NCBI GenBank assembly: GCA_035762005.1 | Contig: DASTQA010000093.1 | Coordinates: forward strand, 1 to 24,704 | Source: JAIBJN01 sp035762005 | GTDB taxonomy: Bacteria > Actinomycetota > Thermoleophilia > Gaiellales > Gaiellaceae | Reading direction: 5' to 3' | DNA length: 24,704 nucleotides | Shown: positions 15,775 through 23,817 of the stretch, piece after piece | How positions within the stretch are numbered: the stretch's first letter is position 1 | Layout: every line of letters starts with the position of its first letter | Position numbers and translations under genes: made by a program | Notes under the pieces: model-generated | Databases searched by the model: none | What the model saw: only the letters and a program-made list of their open reading frames with translations | What the model was told of the DNA's origin: nothing

Positions 15775-16760
15775 AGCCAGTGCCGCCAGCGGAAGAGGGC
15801 GAGCAGGCCGACGCCGAGCGCGACCATGACGCCGACGAGCACCCAGAACGCCCCGAGGGAGCCCTCGCCGGGGAGGCCGACGTTCATGCCGAAGACGCTC
15901 GCGAGGAGCGTGAGCGGCAGGAGGATGACGCTCACGACCGTGAGGATCTGGAGCCGGTACTGCTGCTTGTGCGAGATGAACGCCTCGTTCGTCGACTCGA
16001 GGCCCTCGATGACCTCCTTGTAGTTGTCGAGGAGGTCCCAGACGCGCTCCGAGGCGTCGACGATGTCGTCGAAGTAGAGGTCGAGGTCCTCGGGGAGGAA
16101 CCGCTGCGTCGCGCGCTCGAGACCGCGGAGCGTCGCCCGCTCCGGCTTGATGATCTTCCGGTAGGCGATGATCTCCTGCTTCGCGTTCGAGATGTCGCGC
16201 ACGACGTCCTCCGAGCGCTCCTCGAAGATCGCCGGCTCGATCGAGTCGAGCTTCGTCCCGATCTTGTCGAGGATTGGGAAGCAGTAGTCGAAGAGGTCGT
16301 CGAGCACGTGGTAGAGGAGGTAGCCCGAGCCCTTCGAGAAGAGCTCGTCGCGGAGGCCGGCGTCGTCCTCGCAGCGGCGGAAGAGGTACGTCACCGGGAG
16401 GAGCTCGACGTTCGGGAGCGTGATCAGGAAGTCGGGCCCGAGGAAGACGTCGAGCTCAGCCGCGTTCAGGCGCTGGACGGTCTTGTCGTAGACGGGGAAA
16501 TGGAGGACGAGGAAGAGGTAGCCCGGGTACTCGTCGATCTTCGGCCGCTGCCGCTTCGAGAGCACGTCCTCGCGATCGAGCTCGTGGAAGCCGAAGCGCT
16601 CGGCCAGCGAGGCGACCTCGAGGGCTCCCGGCCGGTCCGCGTGGAGCCAGGTCAGGCCGTCAGCGGTGAGCTCGGAGATCCGCGGCTCGGTCCGGACAGC
16701 GACGTCCCCCGACGCGGGGGACCGTCCGCGCCGCAGGCGTGGGAGCGTCGGCCGGGCCAT
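15771..16760 (-). CDS. corA: CorA-family magnesium/divalent-cation channel
   Basis: A 329-residue inner-membrane protein, expected to act as a pentameric Mg2+ (or Co2+/Ni2+) channel. The long N-terminal part is cytoplasmic and helical (LERATQRFLPEDLDLYFDDI, WDLLDNYKEVIEGLESTNEA). Two C-terminal membrane segments follow: TVVSVILLPLTLLASVFGMN, with the signature GMN at 291-293, then a short loop (VGLPGEGS), then AFWVLVGVMVALGVGLLALF. The usual YGMNF reads FGMNV here; GMN itself, the selectivity filter, is intact. Start ATG 16760; no other in-frame start lies nearby. The first ~25 residues are Arg/Pro-rich, not family-like, and span a 7-bp hairpin in the DNA (16704-16722). It heads the corA-HIT-mutase operon. 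An out-of-frame ATG lies 31 nt upstream. Confidence 0.92.
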   Translation of the reverse strand: MARPTLPRLRRGRSPASGDVAVRTEPRISELTADGLTWLHADRPGALEVASLAERFGFHELDREDVLSKRQRPKIDEYPGYLFLVLHFPVYDKTVQRLNAAELDVFLGPDFLITLPNVELLPVTYLFRRCEDDAGLRDELFSKGSGYLLYHVLDDLFDYCFPILDKIGTKLDSIEPAIFEERSEDVVRDISNAKQEIIAYRKIIKPERATLRGLERATQRFLPEDLDLYFDDIVDASERVWDLLDNYKEVIEGLESTNEAFISHKQQYRLQILTVVSVILLPLTLLASVFGMNVGLPGEGSLGAFWVLVGVMVALGVGLLALFRWRHWL

Positions 16761-16805
16761 GGGTACTGAGCGGGTCGTCCACCAGCTGCATCTCCGGAGT
16801 ACGCG

Positions 16806-16811
16806 ATTCTA
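16806..16811 (-). promoter_or_regulatory. -10 box of the corA operon
   Basis: TAGAAT on the minus strand, the best -10 match in this gap, 45 nt before the corA ATG. The start point should be near 16799, giving a leader of about 39 nt that contains an out-of-frame ATG at 16791. No clear -35 box. Confidence 0.4.
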
Positions 16812-17123
16812 CCCGCGAACCCTCGTTCTCACCCGGCCCGGCACCCGCCGAGGCGCGGCCGGCGAGCCTGGCTGCACCACGTGAACGCGCGGCTCATCCG
16901 CACCATCCTCGCCTGGCTCCATTCGCTGGCGCCGGCTCACGTTCGCGCTGCAGCACCAGCGCAGACCGGTGGTGCCGGCCGGCGGTCTCCGCGAGCACTC
17001 GCTCCTCTACGCCCGTCCAGCACGTGGACGCCGTGCGCAGCCGTCTCGCCCGGTCGGCGCGCGCCCGGCTCGAGTTCGAGAGCTCGCCGCCCGGACGCCC
17101 GTCGGCCCCCTAGCACGACCGAG
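16812..17123. other. Intergenic stretch without a supported gene
   Basis: About 310 bp between the corA promoter and the tRNA. Open frames cross it on both strands, but none has a ribosome site, a family match or an end that avoids the tRNA. I see two CACGTG hexamers (near 16876 and 17023) but no clear hairpin with a role, no repeat and no second RNA gene. Confidence 0.5.
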
Positions 17124-17196
17124 TGCGCCTGGCAGGATTCGAACCTGCGACCTCGCGCTCCGGAGGCGCGCGCTCTATCCCCTGAGCTACAGGCGC
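17124..17196 (-). tRNA. tRNA-Arg, anticodon CCG
   Basis: A complete cloverleaf on the minus strand. Acceptor stem GCGCCTG/CAGGCGC (7 perfect pairs), D stem GCTC/GAGC, anticodon stem CGCGC/GCGCG with loop CTCCGGA (anticodon CCG, reads the CGG Arg codon), variable loop AGGTC, T stem GCAGG/CCTGC with loop TTCGAAT. The discriminator base is A (17124). CCA is not encoded, so it is added after transcription. A TAGACT -10 box lies 10 nt upstream of the 5' end. Confidence 0.96.
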
Positions 17197-17205
17197 GGAG
17201 ACGCT

Positions 17206-17212
17206 TAGTCTA
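17206..17212. promoter_or_regulatory. Symmetric -10 box shared by tRNA-Arg and dgcA
   Basis: The 7-mer TAGTCTA reads TAGTCT on the plus strand (17206-17211), 7 nt before the dgcA GTG. On the minus strand it reads TAGACT (17212-17207), 10 nt before the tRNA 5' end. One site can therefore act as -10 box in both directions. No strong -35 box is seen for either. Confidence 0.5.
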
Positions 17213-17218
17213 CCCGCC

Positions 17219-18229
17219 GTGAGGCTGGCCCACCGACGCGCGACGCTCAGGCTCGCGCAGCCGTTCACGATCTCCCGCTCGACGAGCGTCGAGGAGGAGG
17301 TGCTCTGGCTCGAGCTCGAGCACGAGGGCGTCTCGGGCTTCGGCGAGGCCCAGCCGCAGGACCACTACGGGGAGTCCGTCGCGGCGGCCGAGACGTTCCT
17401 CGACGAGGCGGCGGGCCTCCTCGGCGACGACCCGTTCGCCCTCGAGGCGATCGGCGCGCGCCTGCAGGAGGTGCCGGGGAACCAGGCGGCGAAGGCGGGG
17501 CTCGACGCCGCGCTCCACGACCTCCTCGGGAAGCTCGTCGGGCGGCCGACCTGGCGCCTGCTCGGGCTCGACCCGTCCGGGCCGCCGACCTCCTGGACGA
17601 TCTGGCTCGGGGACCCCGACGACATGGCCCGCCGGGCGGAGGCGGTCGGCGACCGCTTCCGGCGGCTGAAGCTCAAGCTCGGGGGACGGGACGGCCTCGA
17701 CGTCGAGCGCGTCCGCGCCGTTCGGGGCGTGACCGCGCTCCCGCTGCAGGTGGACGTGAACGAGTACTGGTCGGTGGAGGAGGCGCTCGAGGCGGTGCCC
17801 GAGCTGGCAGGCCTGGGCGTCGAGTACGTCGAGCAGCCGCTCCCGTCCGGCGACGAGGGGGGAACGGCCCTCAAGCGGAGCTCGACCCTCCCGATCTACC
17901 TCGACGAGGACGTGCACACGCTCGCCGACGTCCGCGAGGTCGCGGAGCGGGCGCACGGGATCAACATCAAGCTGGCCAAGAGCGGCGGGATCCGCGAGGC
18001 GGTGCGGATGGCCCACGCCGCCCGCGCGCTCGGGCTCGGCGTCATGCTCGGCTGCATGGTCGAGTCCGGCCTCGGCATCGCCGCCGCGGCGCAGATCGGG
18101 AGCCTCTGCGACCACCTCGACCTCGACGGGAACCTGCTCCTCGCCGAGGACCCGTGGCCGGGCGTCCGGCTCGCGGAGGGCGTGCAGGTCCCCGCCGACC
18201 GCCCGGGCCTCGGCGTCGACCCGGCATGA
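17219..18229 (+). CDS. dgcA: Enolase-superfamily epimerase/racemase (dipeptide epimerase or N-acetyl-D-Glu racemase DgcA)
   Basis: A 336-residue enzyme of the muconate-lactonizing subgroup of the enolase superfamily. Catalytic features: KLKL with Lys151/Lys153, metal ligands Asp179 (QVDVNEYW), Glu205 (VEYVEQPL) and Asp229 (YLDEDV), and the second-face lysine(s) Lys251/Lys254 in NIKLAKSGG. This lysine-pair layout is that of L-Ala-D/L-Glu epimerases, which act on cell-wall dipeptides. Close relatives next to DUF1611 proteins were shown in marine bacteria to be DgcA, which racemises N-acetyl-D-glutamate. Because the next gene here is a DUF1611 protein overlapping by 4 bp (ATGA), I favour the DgcA role; the fold is certain, the substrate is not. 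Start GTG 17219, with a TAGTCT box 7 nt before it (leaderless). Confidence 0.85.
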   Translation: MRLAHRRATLRLAQPFTISRSTSVEEEVLWLELEHEGVSGFGEAQPQDHYGESVAAAETFLDEAAGLLGDDPFALEAIGARLQEVPGNQAAKAGLDAALHDLLGKLVGRPTWRLLGLDPSGPPTSWTIWLGDPDDMARRAEAVGDRFRRLKLKLGGRDGLDVERVRAVRGVTALPLQVDVNEYWSVEEALEAVPELAGLGVEYVEQPLPSGDEGGTALKRSSTLPIYLDEDVHTLADVREVAERAHGINIKLAKSGGIREAVRMAHAARALGLGVMLGCMVESGLGIAAAAQIGSLCDHLDLDGNLLLAEDPWPGVRLAEGVQVPADRPGLGVDPA

Positions 18230-19260
18230 AGCGCTACCTCGTCCTCGCCGAGGGGTACTCCGGCGACGACCACTACGGCAAGACGACGTACGGCGTCATC
18301 CGCTACGGCGCCGACCCGGTCGTCGCGGTGCTCGACTCCACGCGCGCCGGGGAGAGCGTCGAGGGCGTCCCCGTCGTCGGCACCGTCGCGGAGGCCCTCG
18401 CCTACGAGCCGACGACCGCGCTCGTGGGCGTCGCCGTCGCCGGCGGGAGGCTGCCCTCCGTCTGGCGCGGGCTCTTCCGCGACGCCGTCGAGGCCGGGCT
18501 CGACCTCGAGGCCGGCATGCACGAGTTCCTCGCCGACGACGCCGAGCTCGTCGCGCTCGCCGGCGAGCGCGGCGTCCAGCTGCGCGACTATCGGCGCCCG
18601 CCCGCCGACCTGAGCGTCCCGACGGGGGAGAACCTCACGCACGGCGCCTCCGTCGTCCTGACGGTCGGCTCCGACTGCGCGGTGGGGAAGAAGACGGTCG
18701 CCTTCGAGCTCGACCGGGCCGCCCGCGCCCGCGGCCTCCGCTCCGTGTTCGTGCCCACGGGGCAGACCGGGATCATGCTCGCGGGCTGGGGGATCGCCGT
18801 GGACGCCGTCGTCTCCGACTTCCTCGCCGGCGCGGCGGAGCGGCTCGTCGTCGAGGGCTCCCGGCGCGGTGACCTCCTCTTCGTCGAGGGCCAGGGCGCG
18901 ATCGTCCACCCCCAGTTCTCCGGGGTCACGCTCGGGCTCTACCACGGGGCCGCGCCGCACCTGCTCGTCCTCGTGCACCGGGCCGGGGACACCGAGATCG
19001 AGGGCGTCCCGGGCCACCGGATCCCGCCGCTTGCCGAGCTCGTCGAGCTCTACGAGCGCCTGGCGCTCCCCGCCCGTCCTGCGCGCGTCGCGGCCGTCGC
19101 CCTCAACACGGGCCGGCTCTCCGAGGACGAGGCCAGAAGGGCCGTCGCCGCCGCAGCCGGGGACACCGGCCTGCCCACGGACGACCCTGTCCGTTTTGGC
19201 CCTGACCGCTTACTGGAGGCGGTGCTCGCCGGGTTGCCGTCGGGTATAACGCGCGCATGA
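18226..19260 (+). CDS. dgcN: DUF1611 P-loop protein, DgcN-like D-glutamate N-acetyltransferase
   Basis: A 344-residue DUF1611-family protein with a Rossmann-like N-terminal domain (AVLDSTRAG at 34-42) and a C-terminal P-loop domain with a Walker-A-type motif GSDCAVGKKT (148-157), FVPTGQTGIM (175-184) and EGQGAIVHPQFSG (221-233). Members paired with an enolase-type racemase have been shown to be DgcN, which N-acetylates D-glutamate; DgcA then converts the product to N-acetyl-L-glutamate, which can enter arginine synthesis or be deacetylated. The role here is inferred from family and neighbour. Start ATG 18226 overlaps the dgcA stop as ATGA; a longer upstream frame gives only Arg/Pro-rich sequence. 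The stop overlaps the next gene by 4 bp (ATGA). Confidence 0.82.
   Translation: MKRYLVLAEGYSGDDHYGKTTYGVIRYGADPVVAVLDSTRAGESVEGVPVVGTVAEALAYEPTTALVGVAVAGGRLPSVWRGLFRDAVEAGLDLEAGMHEFLADDAELVALAGERGVQLRDYRRPPADLSVPTGENLTHGASVVLTVGSDCAVGKKTVAFELDRAARARGLRSVFVPTGQTGIMLAGWGIAVDAVVSDFLAGAAERLVVEGSRRGDLLFVEGQGAIVHPQFSGVTLGLYHGAAPHLLVLVHRAGDTEIEGVPGHRIPPLAELVELYERLALPARPARVAAVALNTGRLSEDEARRAVAAAAGDTGLPTDDPVRFGPDRLLEAVLAGLPSGITRA
19245..19250 (+). promoter_or_regulatory. Candidate internal -10 box before the first M29 gene
   Basis: TATAAC, one base from the consensus TATAAT, sits exactly 6 nt before the ATG at 19257 and inside the last codons of dgcN (GITRA). It could start a leaderless message for the two aminopeptidases and the phosphoesterase, independent of dgcA-dgcN. 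No clear -35 box. Confidence 0.45.
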
Positions 19261-20391
19261 AGGACCCCCGCGTCGAGCGCCTCGCCGCCCTCATCGCCGG
19301 CTACTCGCTCGGGCTCCGCGAGGGTCAGGTCGTCAGGATCGACGCCCTCGACGTCGCCGCGCCGCTCGCGCTCGAGCTCTACCGCGCAGCGCTCCGTGCC
19401 GGGGCGCACCCGTACACGAGCATCGGCGTCCCGGCGCTCCTCGAGACGCTCCTCGCCGACGGCTCCGACGAGCAGCTGACGTACGTCTCGCCGCTTCGGT
19501 GGGAGGAGATCGAGCGGCTCGACGCGCTGGCGACGATCTGGTCGGAGGTCAACACGCGCTCGCTCTCCCGGGTCGACCCCGAGCGCCACGCCGCCTACAT
19601 CGCCGCGCAGCGGAAGCTCTCGAACCGGCGCTGGGAGCGCATCTCGAGCGGGGAGATGACGTGGTGCGGGACCCTCTTCCCGACGAACGCCCACGCGCAG
19701 GAGGCGGAGATGTCGCTCGAGGAGTACGAGGACTTCGTCTTCGCCGCCTGCCACGTCCACGAGCCGGATGCGGAGGGCCACTGGCGCGGCGTCTCCTCGG
19801 CGCTCGAGGCCCGCGCCTCCGAGCTCGGCGCCGTCCGCGAGCTGCGGGTGGTCGGCCCGGACACCGACCTCCGGGTCGGCGTCGAGGGCCGCTCCTGGCT
19901 CGCGGCCGACGGCCGCTTCAACATGCCGGACGGCGAGGTCTTCACGACGCCGGTGGAGACCGAGACCGAGGGCGTGATCCGCTACACGTTCCCGGCGCTC
20001 TACCACGGGCGGGAGGTCGAGGACGTGCGCCTGCGCTTCGAGGAGGGCCGCGTCGTCGACGCCGAGGCGGCGCGAGGGGACGACTACCTGCAGTCGCTCC
20101 TCGCTATGGACGCGGGGGCGCGCGTGCTCGGAGAGGTCGCCTTCGGCCTCAACTACGAGATCGACCGCTTCACGCGGAACATCCTCTTCGACGAGAAGAT
20201 CGGCGGCACGATGCACTTCGCGCTCGGCTCGGGGTTCCAGCAGACCGGCGGCAAGAACACCTCCGGCCTCCACTGGGACATGATCTGCGACCTCCGCGAC
20301 GAGGGCGAGGTGTACGCGGACGGCGAGCTCGTCTGGAAGGACGGCCGCTTCCTCGCCGAGCCCGTGCCCGCGGTGGCCGAGAGCGGCGTCG

Positions 20392-20399
<8 letters not shown>
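19257..20399 (+). CDS. M29 aminopeptidase, first of two (catalytic Tyr replaced by Phe)
   Basis: A 380-residue cytoplasmic metallo-aminopeptidase of MEROPS M29 (AmpS/aminopeptidase T/PepS type), releasing N-terminal residues from peptides. Metal and catalytic positions: Glu227 in NMPDGEVFT, Glu293 in GEVAFGLN, His320 in GGTMHFALG, His339 and Asp341 in GLHWDMICD. At the position of the catalytic Tyr (Tyr327 in the second copy) it has Phe327. The N-terminal alpha/beta domain (residues 1-200) is typical of the family. It overlaps dgcN by 4 bp (ATGA) and the next gene by 8 bp. It aligns with the second copy without gaps through all catalytic positions, so the two arose by tandem duplication, now well diverged. 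Confidence 0.92.
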
Positions 20400-21500
<1,101 letters not shown>

Positions 21501-21504
<4 letters not shown>

Positions 21505-21980
21505 TCGCGATCCTCGGCGATACGCACATGCCGCGAGGGGGCCGCGAGCTTCCGGCGGCCTGCCGCAGTCTGCTCCGCGAGGCCTCGACCGTCCTCCACA
21601 CCGGAGACGTGACGACCGTCGCGGTGCTCGAGGAGCTCACGCGGCTCGCCGGAGTCGACCGGATCGAGGCCGTCGCCGGGAACATGGACGGGCCGGACCT
21701 GCGCCTGCTCCTCCAGGAACGGCACGTCGTCGAGGCAGAGGGCCTGAGGATCGGCCTCGTCCACGACGCGGGGCCGGCGGCCGGACGGCACGAGCGCCTG
21801 GCGGCCGCCTTCCCCGGCTGCGACCTCGTTGCCTACGGGCACACGCACGCGCCGGAGGTGGCTCGCCGCGCCGGCGTCTGGATCGTCAACCCCGGCAGCC
21901 CGACCGAGCGCCGGCGCGCCCCGTGGCACTCGCTCGCCGTCGTCCGCGGCGGGACGCCGGAGCTCGTGCGCCTCGACTGA
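21501..21980 (+). CDS. YfcE/MJ0936-type metallophosphoesterase
   Basis: A calcineurin-like phosphoesterase of about 159 residues, close in size to the YfcE/MJ0936 group of small phosphodiesterases. Metal motifs are in order: GDTH, HTGDV, AGNMD, VHDAG, YGHTHAP, then NPGSPTERR. The first motif lies only six residues from the start of the frame after the M29 stop. No ATG, GTG or TTG precedes it within reach, and the first in-frame ATG (21528) would remove the metal-binding Asp and His. CTG at 21501, overlapping the M29 stop as CTGA, is therefore the likely start. It is the last gene of the five-gene unit. Its substrate is unknown; family members cleave phosphodiesters including cyclic nucleotides and small model compounds. 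Confidence 0.82.
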
Positions 21981-22002
21981 CGCGGAACCGCCGACCGGCG
22001 GC

Positions 22003-22032
22003 TTGCGCTCCGTCCGCAGTCTCGGGTAGGCT
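22003..22032 (+). promoter_or_regulatory. Promoter of the LysM gene
   Basis: TTGCGC (22003-22008), 18-nt spacer, TAGGCT (22027-22032), 9 nt before the ATG at 22042. It predicts a leader of only 2-3 nt. No Shine-Dalgarno site is visible. Confidence 0.45.
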
Positions 22033-22041
22033 GACGAACGT

Positions 22042-22305
22042 ATGTTCGCCTTCCGCCCGTTCCTGCTCCTCGCCGTCCTCGCGGCGGCGCTCCTCCTGGC
22101 CGCCCCGCGGCCCTCGAGCGGAGCCGGCCCGGAGGAGGCGTACGTCGTACGGCCGGGCGACACGCTCTGGGAGCTTGCGCGCGAGCGCTTCGGCGGCGAT
22201 CCCCGCGGAGGCGTGTGGACGATCCGCGAGCGAAACGACCTCGCCGGTGCGACGCTCGTCCCGGGCACCGTGCTCTACCTGCCCGCGAGGGCAGGTGCTG
22301 CCTAG
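22042..22305 (+). CDS. Small exported LysM protein
   Basis: An 87-residue protein consisting of a hydrophobic N-terminal segment (LLLAVLAAALLLAA, residues 8-21; signal peptide or membrane anchor) and a single LysM domain (YVVRPGDTLWELARERFG at 34-51, then IRERNDLAGATLVPGTVLYL). LysM binds N-acetylglucosamine-containing glycans, so it should attach to peptidoglycan outside the membrane. There is no catalytic domain. Similar short LysM proteins in other bacteria include cell-division inhibitors of the YneA type, usually next to lexA; no lexA is visible here, so that role is not supported. It has its own promoter and a hairpin at its end. Confidence 0.88.
   Translation: MFAFRPFLLLAVLAAALLLAAPRPSSGAGPEEAYVVRPGDTLWELARERFGGDPRGGVWTIRERNDLAGATLVPGTVLYLPARAGAA
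22277..22296 (+). terminator. Hairpin at the end of the LysM gene
   Basis: An 8-bp stem ACCTGCCC/GGGCAGGT closed by a GCGA (GNRA) tetraloop. It lies in the last codons of the LysM gene, 6 nt before its stop. It could stop transcription or stabilise the 3' end. There is no U tract. Confidence 0.35.
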
Positions 22306-22512
22306 AGGTCGCTTGGAGCACTCGCGGTCCCTCGGCTCGGGCGGGGCGACGGCGCTCGCCCCGGCCGCGACGACGGTCCCGGACGACGACGAACGCTCGC
22401 AGGTTCCCGGCCTCCTCGGGCGGCGTCCGGACCTGCCCGACGAAGAACCGGCGCCGACGGCGCGACGGGAGCGCAGAGGCGCGGGCCCGGACTGAGCGCG
22501 CGACAGGGGTCG

Positions 22513-22518
22513 TAGACT
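22513..22518 (+). promoter_or_regulatory. -10 box of RNase Z, predicting a leaderless transcript
   Basis: TAGACT exactly 6 nt before the GTG at 22525, so the G of GTG should be the first transcribed base. No Shine-Dalgarno site. The 207 nt upstream to the LysM stop hold no supported gene. Confidence 0.5.
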
Positions 22519-22524
22519 GGACCC

Positions 22525-23628
22525 GTGGATCTCGACGTCGTCTTCCTCGGGACCTCGGGGTCCGTGCCCACGGCGCGCCGCGGGCTCGCCGGCACGCTCG
22601 TCCGGCGCGGCGGCGAGCGCGTCCTCGTCGACTGCGGGGAGGGCACCCAGCGCCAGCTCCTCAAGTCGAGCGTCGGCCTCGTCGAGCTCCCCGAGGTGTT
22701 CCTCACGCACTACCACGCCGACCACTACCTCGGCCTGCCCGGCATGCTCAAGACCTTCGCCCTCCGCGGCCGCGAGGTCCCCCTCACGGTCTACGGGCCG
22801 CCGGGGCTCAGGAACCTCTTCGCGGCGCTCGAGCGCATCTTCGGGAAGCTCACGTACCGCCTCGAGCTGCACGAGCTCCGCGACGGCGACGTGCTCGACC
22901 GCGGCGACTACCGCATCGTCGTCTTCGGCGTCGCCCACGGCGTCGCGGCCAACGGCTACGCCCTCGTCGAGCTGCCGCGCGCGGGCCGCTTCGACGTCGA
23001 CGCGGCGGAGGCGCTCGGGGTACCCGCCGGCCCGCTCTTCGGGCGCCTCCAGGCAGGCGAGCCGGTGGAGCTCGAGGACGGGACGGTCGTCCGGCCGGAG
23101 CAGGTGCTCGGCGAGCCGCGCCCGGGGCGGAAAGTCGTGCTCGCGGGCGACAGCGCGCCCGCCTCCGGCGTCCTCGAGGCCGCCCGGGGCGCGGACCTCC
23201 TCGTCCACGAGGCGACGTTCGCCGCCGAGGAGCAGGCGCGCGCCGACGAGACCGCCCACTCGACCGCGGCGGGCGCCGCGAGCCTCGCCCGAGCGGCCGA
23301 GGTGGGCATGCTCGCCCTCACGCACCTCTCGAACCGGTACTTCGGCCCGGAGATCGCCCGCGAGGCGCGGGAGATCTTCCCGGAGACGGTCGTGCCGAGG
23401 GACTTCGATATCATCGAGGTTCGGTTTCCCGAGCGGGGCGGCCCCCGACTCGTCAAGTCCGGCGCACGACCGAGGCGGGAGGAGCGCGAGCCCCATGGCG
23501 GGGATGGTTCAGGTGAAGGTGGCCGGCGACCTCGCCGAGGCGGAGGAGATCCAGGCGATCCTCCATTCGGCCGGGATCCCCTCGGAGCTCCATCCCGCGG
23601 TCGAGCAGCATCCGGCCGCGCTCGATGA
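22525..23628 (+). CDS. rnz: Ribonuclease Z (tRNA 3'-processing endonuclease)
   Basis: A metallo-beta-lactamase-fold endonuclease that trims tRNA precursors at the 3' end. This is needed here, because tRNA-Arg in this window lacks an encoded CCA. All ligands are present: THYHADH (His62, His64, Asp66, His67), His138 in VAHG, Asp209 in LAGDS, His267 in LTHLSN, plus AHSTA (His245). The flexible arm is visible in residues about 150-200 (GPLFGRLQAGEPV). The family core ends near residue 305 (FDIIEVRFPERGG). The frame continues for about 60 low-complexity Arg/Gly/Pro residues to a stop at 23628, and its last 44 codons overlap the DUF2007 gene in another frame. Start GTG 22525 with a TAGACT box 6 nt before it. 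Confidence 0.93.
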   Translation: MDLDVVFLGTSGSVPTARRGLAGTLVRRGGERVLVDCGEGTQRQLLKSSVGLVELPEVFLTHYHADHYLGLPGMLKTFALRGREVPLTVYGPPGLRNLFAALERIFGKLTYRLELHELRDGDVLDRGDYRIVVFGVAHGVAANGYALVELPRAGRFDVDAAEALGVPAGPLFGRLQAGEPVELEDGTVVRPEQVLGEPRPGRKVVLAGDSAPASGVLEAARGADLLVHEATFAAEEQARADETAHSTAAGAASLARAAEVGMLALTHLSNRYFGPEIAREAREIFPETVVPRDFDIIEVRFPERGGPRLVKSGARPRREEREPHGGDGSGEGGRRPRRGGGDPGDPPFGRDPLGAPSRGRAASGRAR

Positions 23629-23728
23629 CGCGCCGCAGAAGGTGATGGTCCCCGAGGCCTCGCTCGAGGCCGCGCAGCACGCGATCGAGGCGATGACGGA
23701 CCCCGACGAGCTCATCGGCGGCCGCTAG
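23495..23728 (+). CDS. DUF2007-type small protein
   Basis: A 77-residue protein matching the DUF2007 (putative signal-transducing protein) pattern: VQVKVAGDLAEAEEIQAILH, then SAGIPSELH, then a variable loop, then KVMVPEASLEAAQHAIEAM. These are small ferredoxin-like folds of unknown role, often fused to zinc-ribbon or other domains. The start is ATG 23495 with GGGAGGAG (23477-23484) upstream; ATG 23504 is an alternative that gives the more usual MVQVKV start. It overlaps the RNase Z tail by 134 bp in a different frame, and the methyltransferase reading begins right at its stop. Confidence 0.8.
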   Translation: MAGMVQVKVAGDLAEAEEIQAILHSAGIPSELHPAVEQHPAALDDAPQKVMVPEASLEAAQHAIEAMTDPDELIGGR

Positions 23729-23817
23729 CGACCGCGCCCGACTTCGGCCCGCTCGCCGGGACGTACGACAGGCTCCGGCCCGTCGACGACAACTGGCGGG
23801 AGCTCTTCGACGTCCTC

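Noticed and set aside
16704..16722. Hairpin GTCCCCC...GGGGGAC as a terminator
   Set aside because: It lies inside the start of the corA coding region, where a terminator would prevent expression. A similar stem at 9279-9296 is most likely chance in GC-rich DNA.
16881..17222. Plus-strand open frame with WQDSNLRPRAPE near its end
   Set aside because: That peptide is the well-known false translation of the strand opposite a tRNA. The frame crosses tRNA-Arg (17124-17196) and the dgcA promoter, and its remainder is low-complexity.
22042..22305. LysM gene as a YneA-type SOS division inhibitor
   Set aside because: No lexA and no LexA-type operator palindrome is visible nearby; a signal segment plus LysM alone does not define that role.
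22306..22512. Possible small gene between LysM and rnz (plus-strand frame ending at 22495)
   Set aside because: The frame has no start with a ribosome site after the LysM stop and gives only low-complexity Arg/Pro/Asp sequence. I regard the 207 bp as intergenic.
21886..23496. Long minus-strand open frame opposite LysM and rnz
   Set aside because: Antisense to two clear genes, Arg/Glu/Ala-rich, with no ribosome site or domain.
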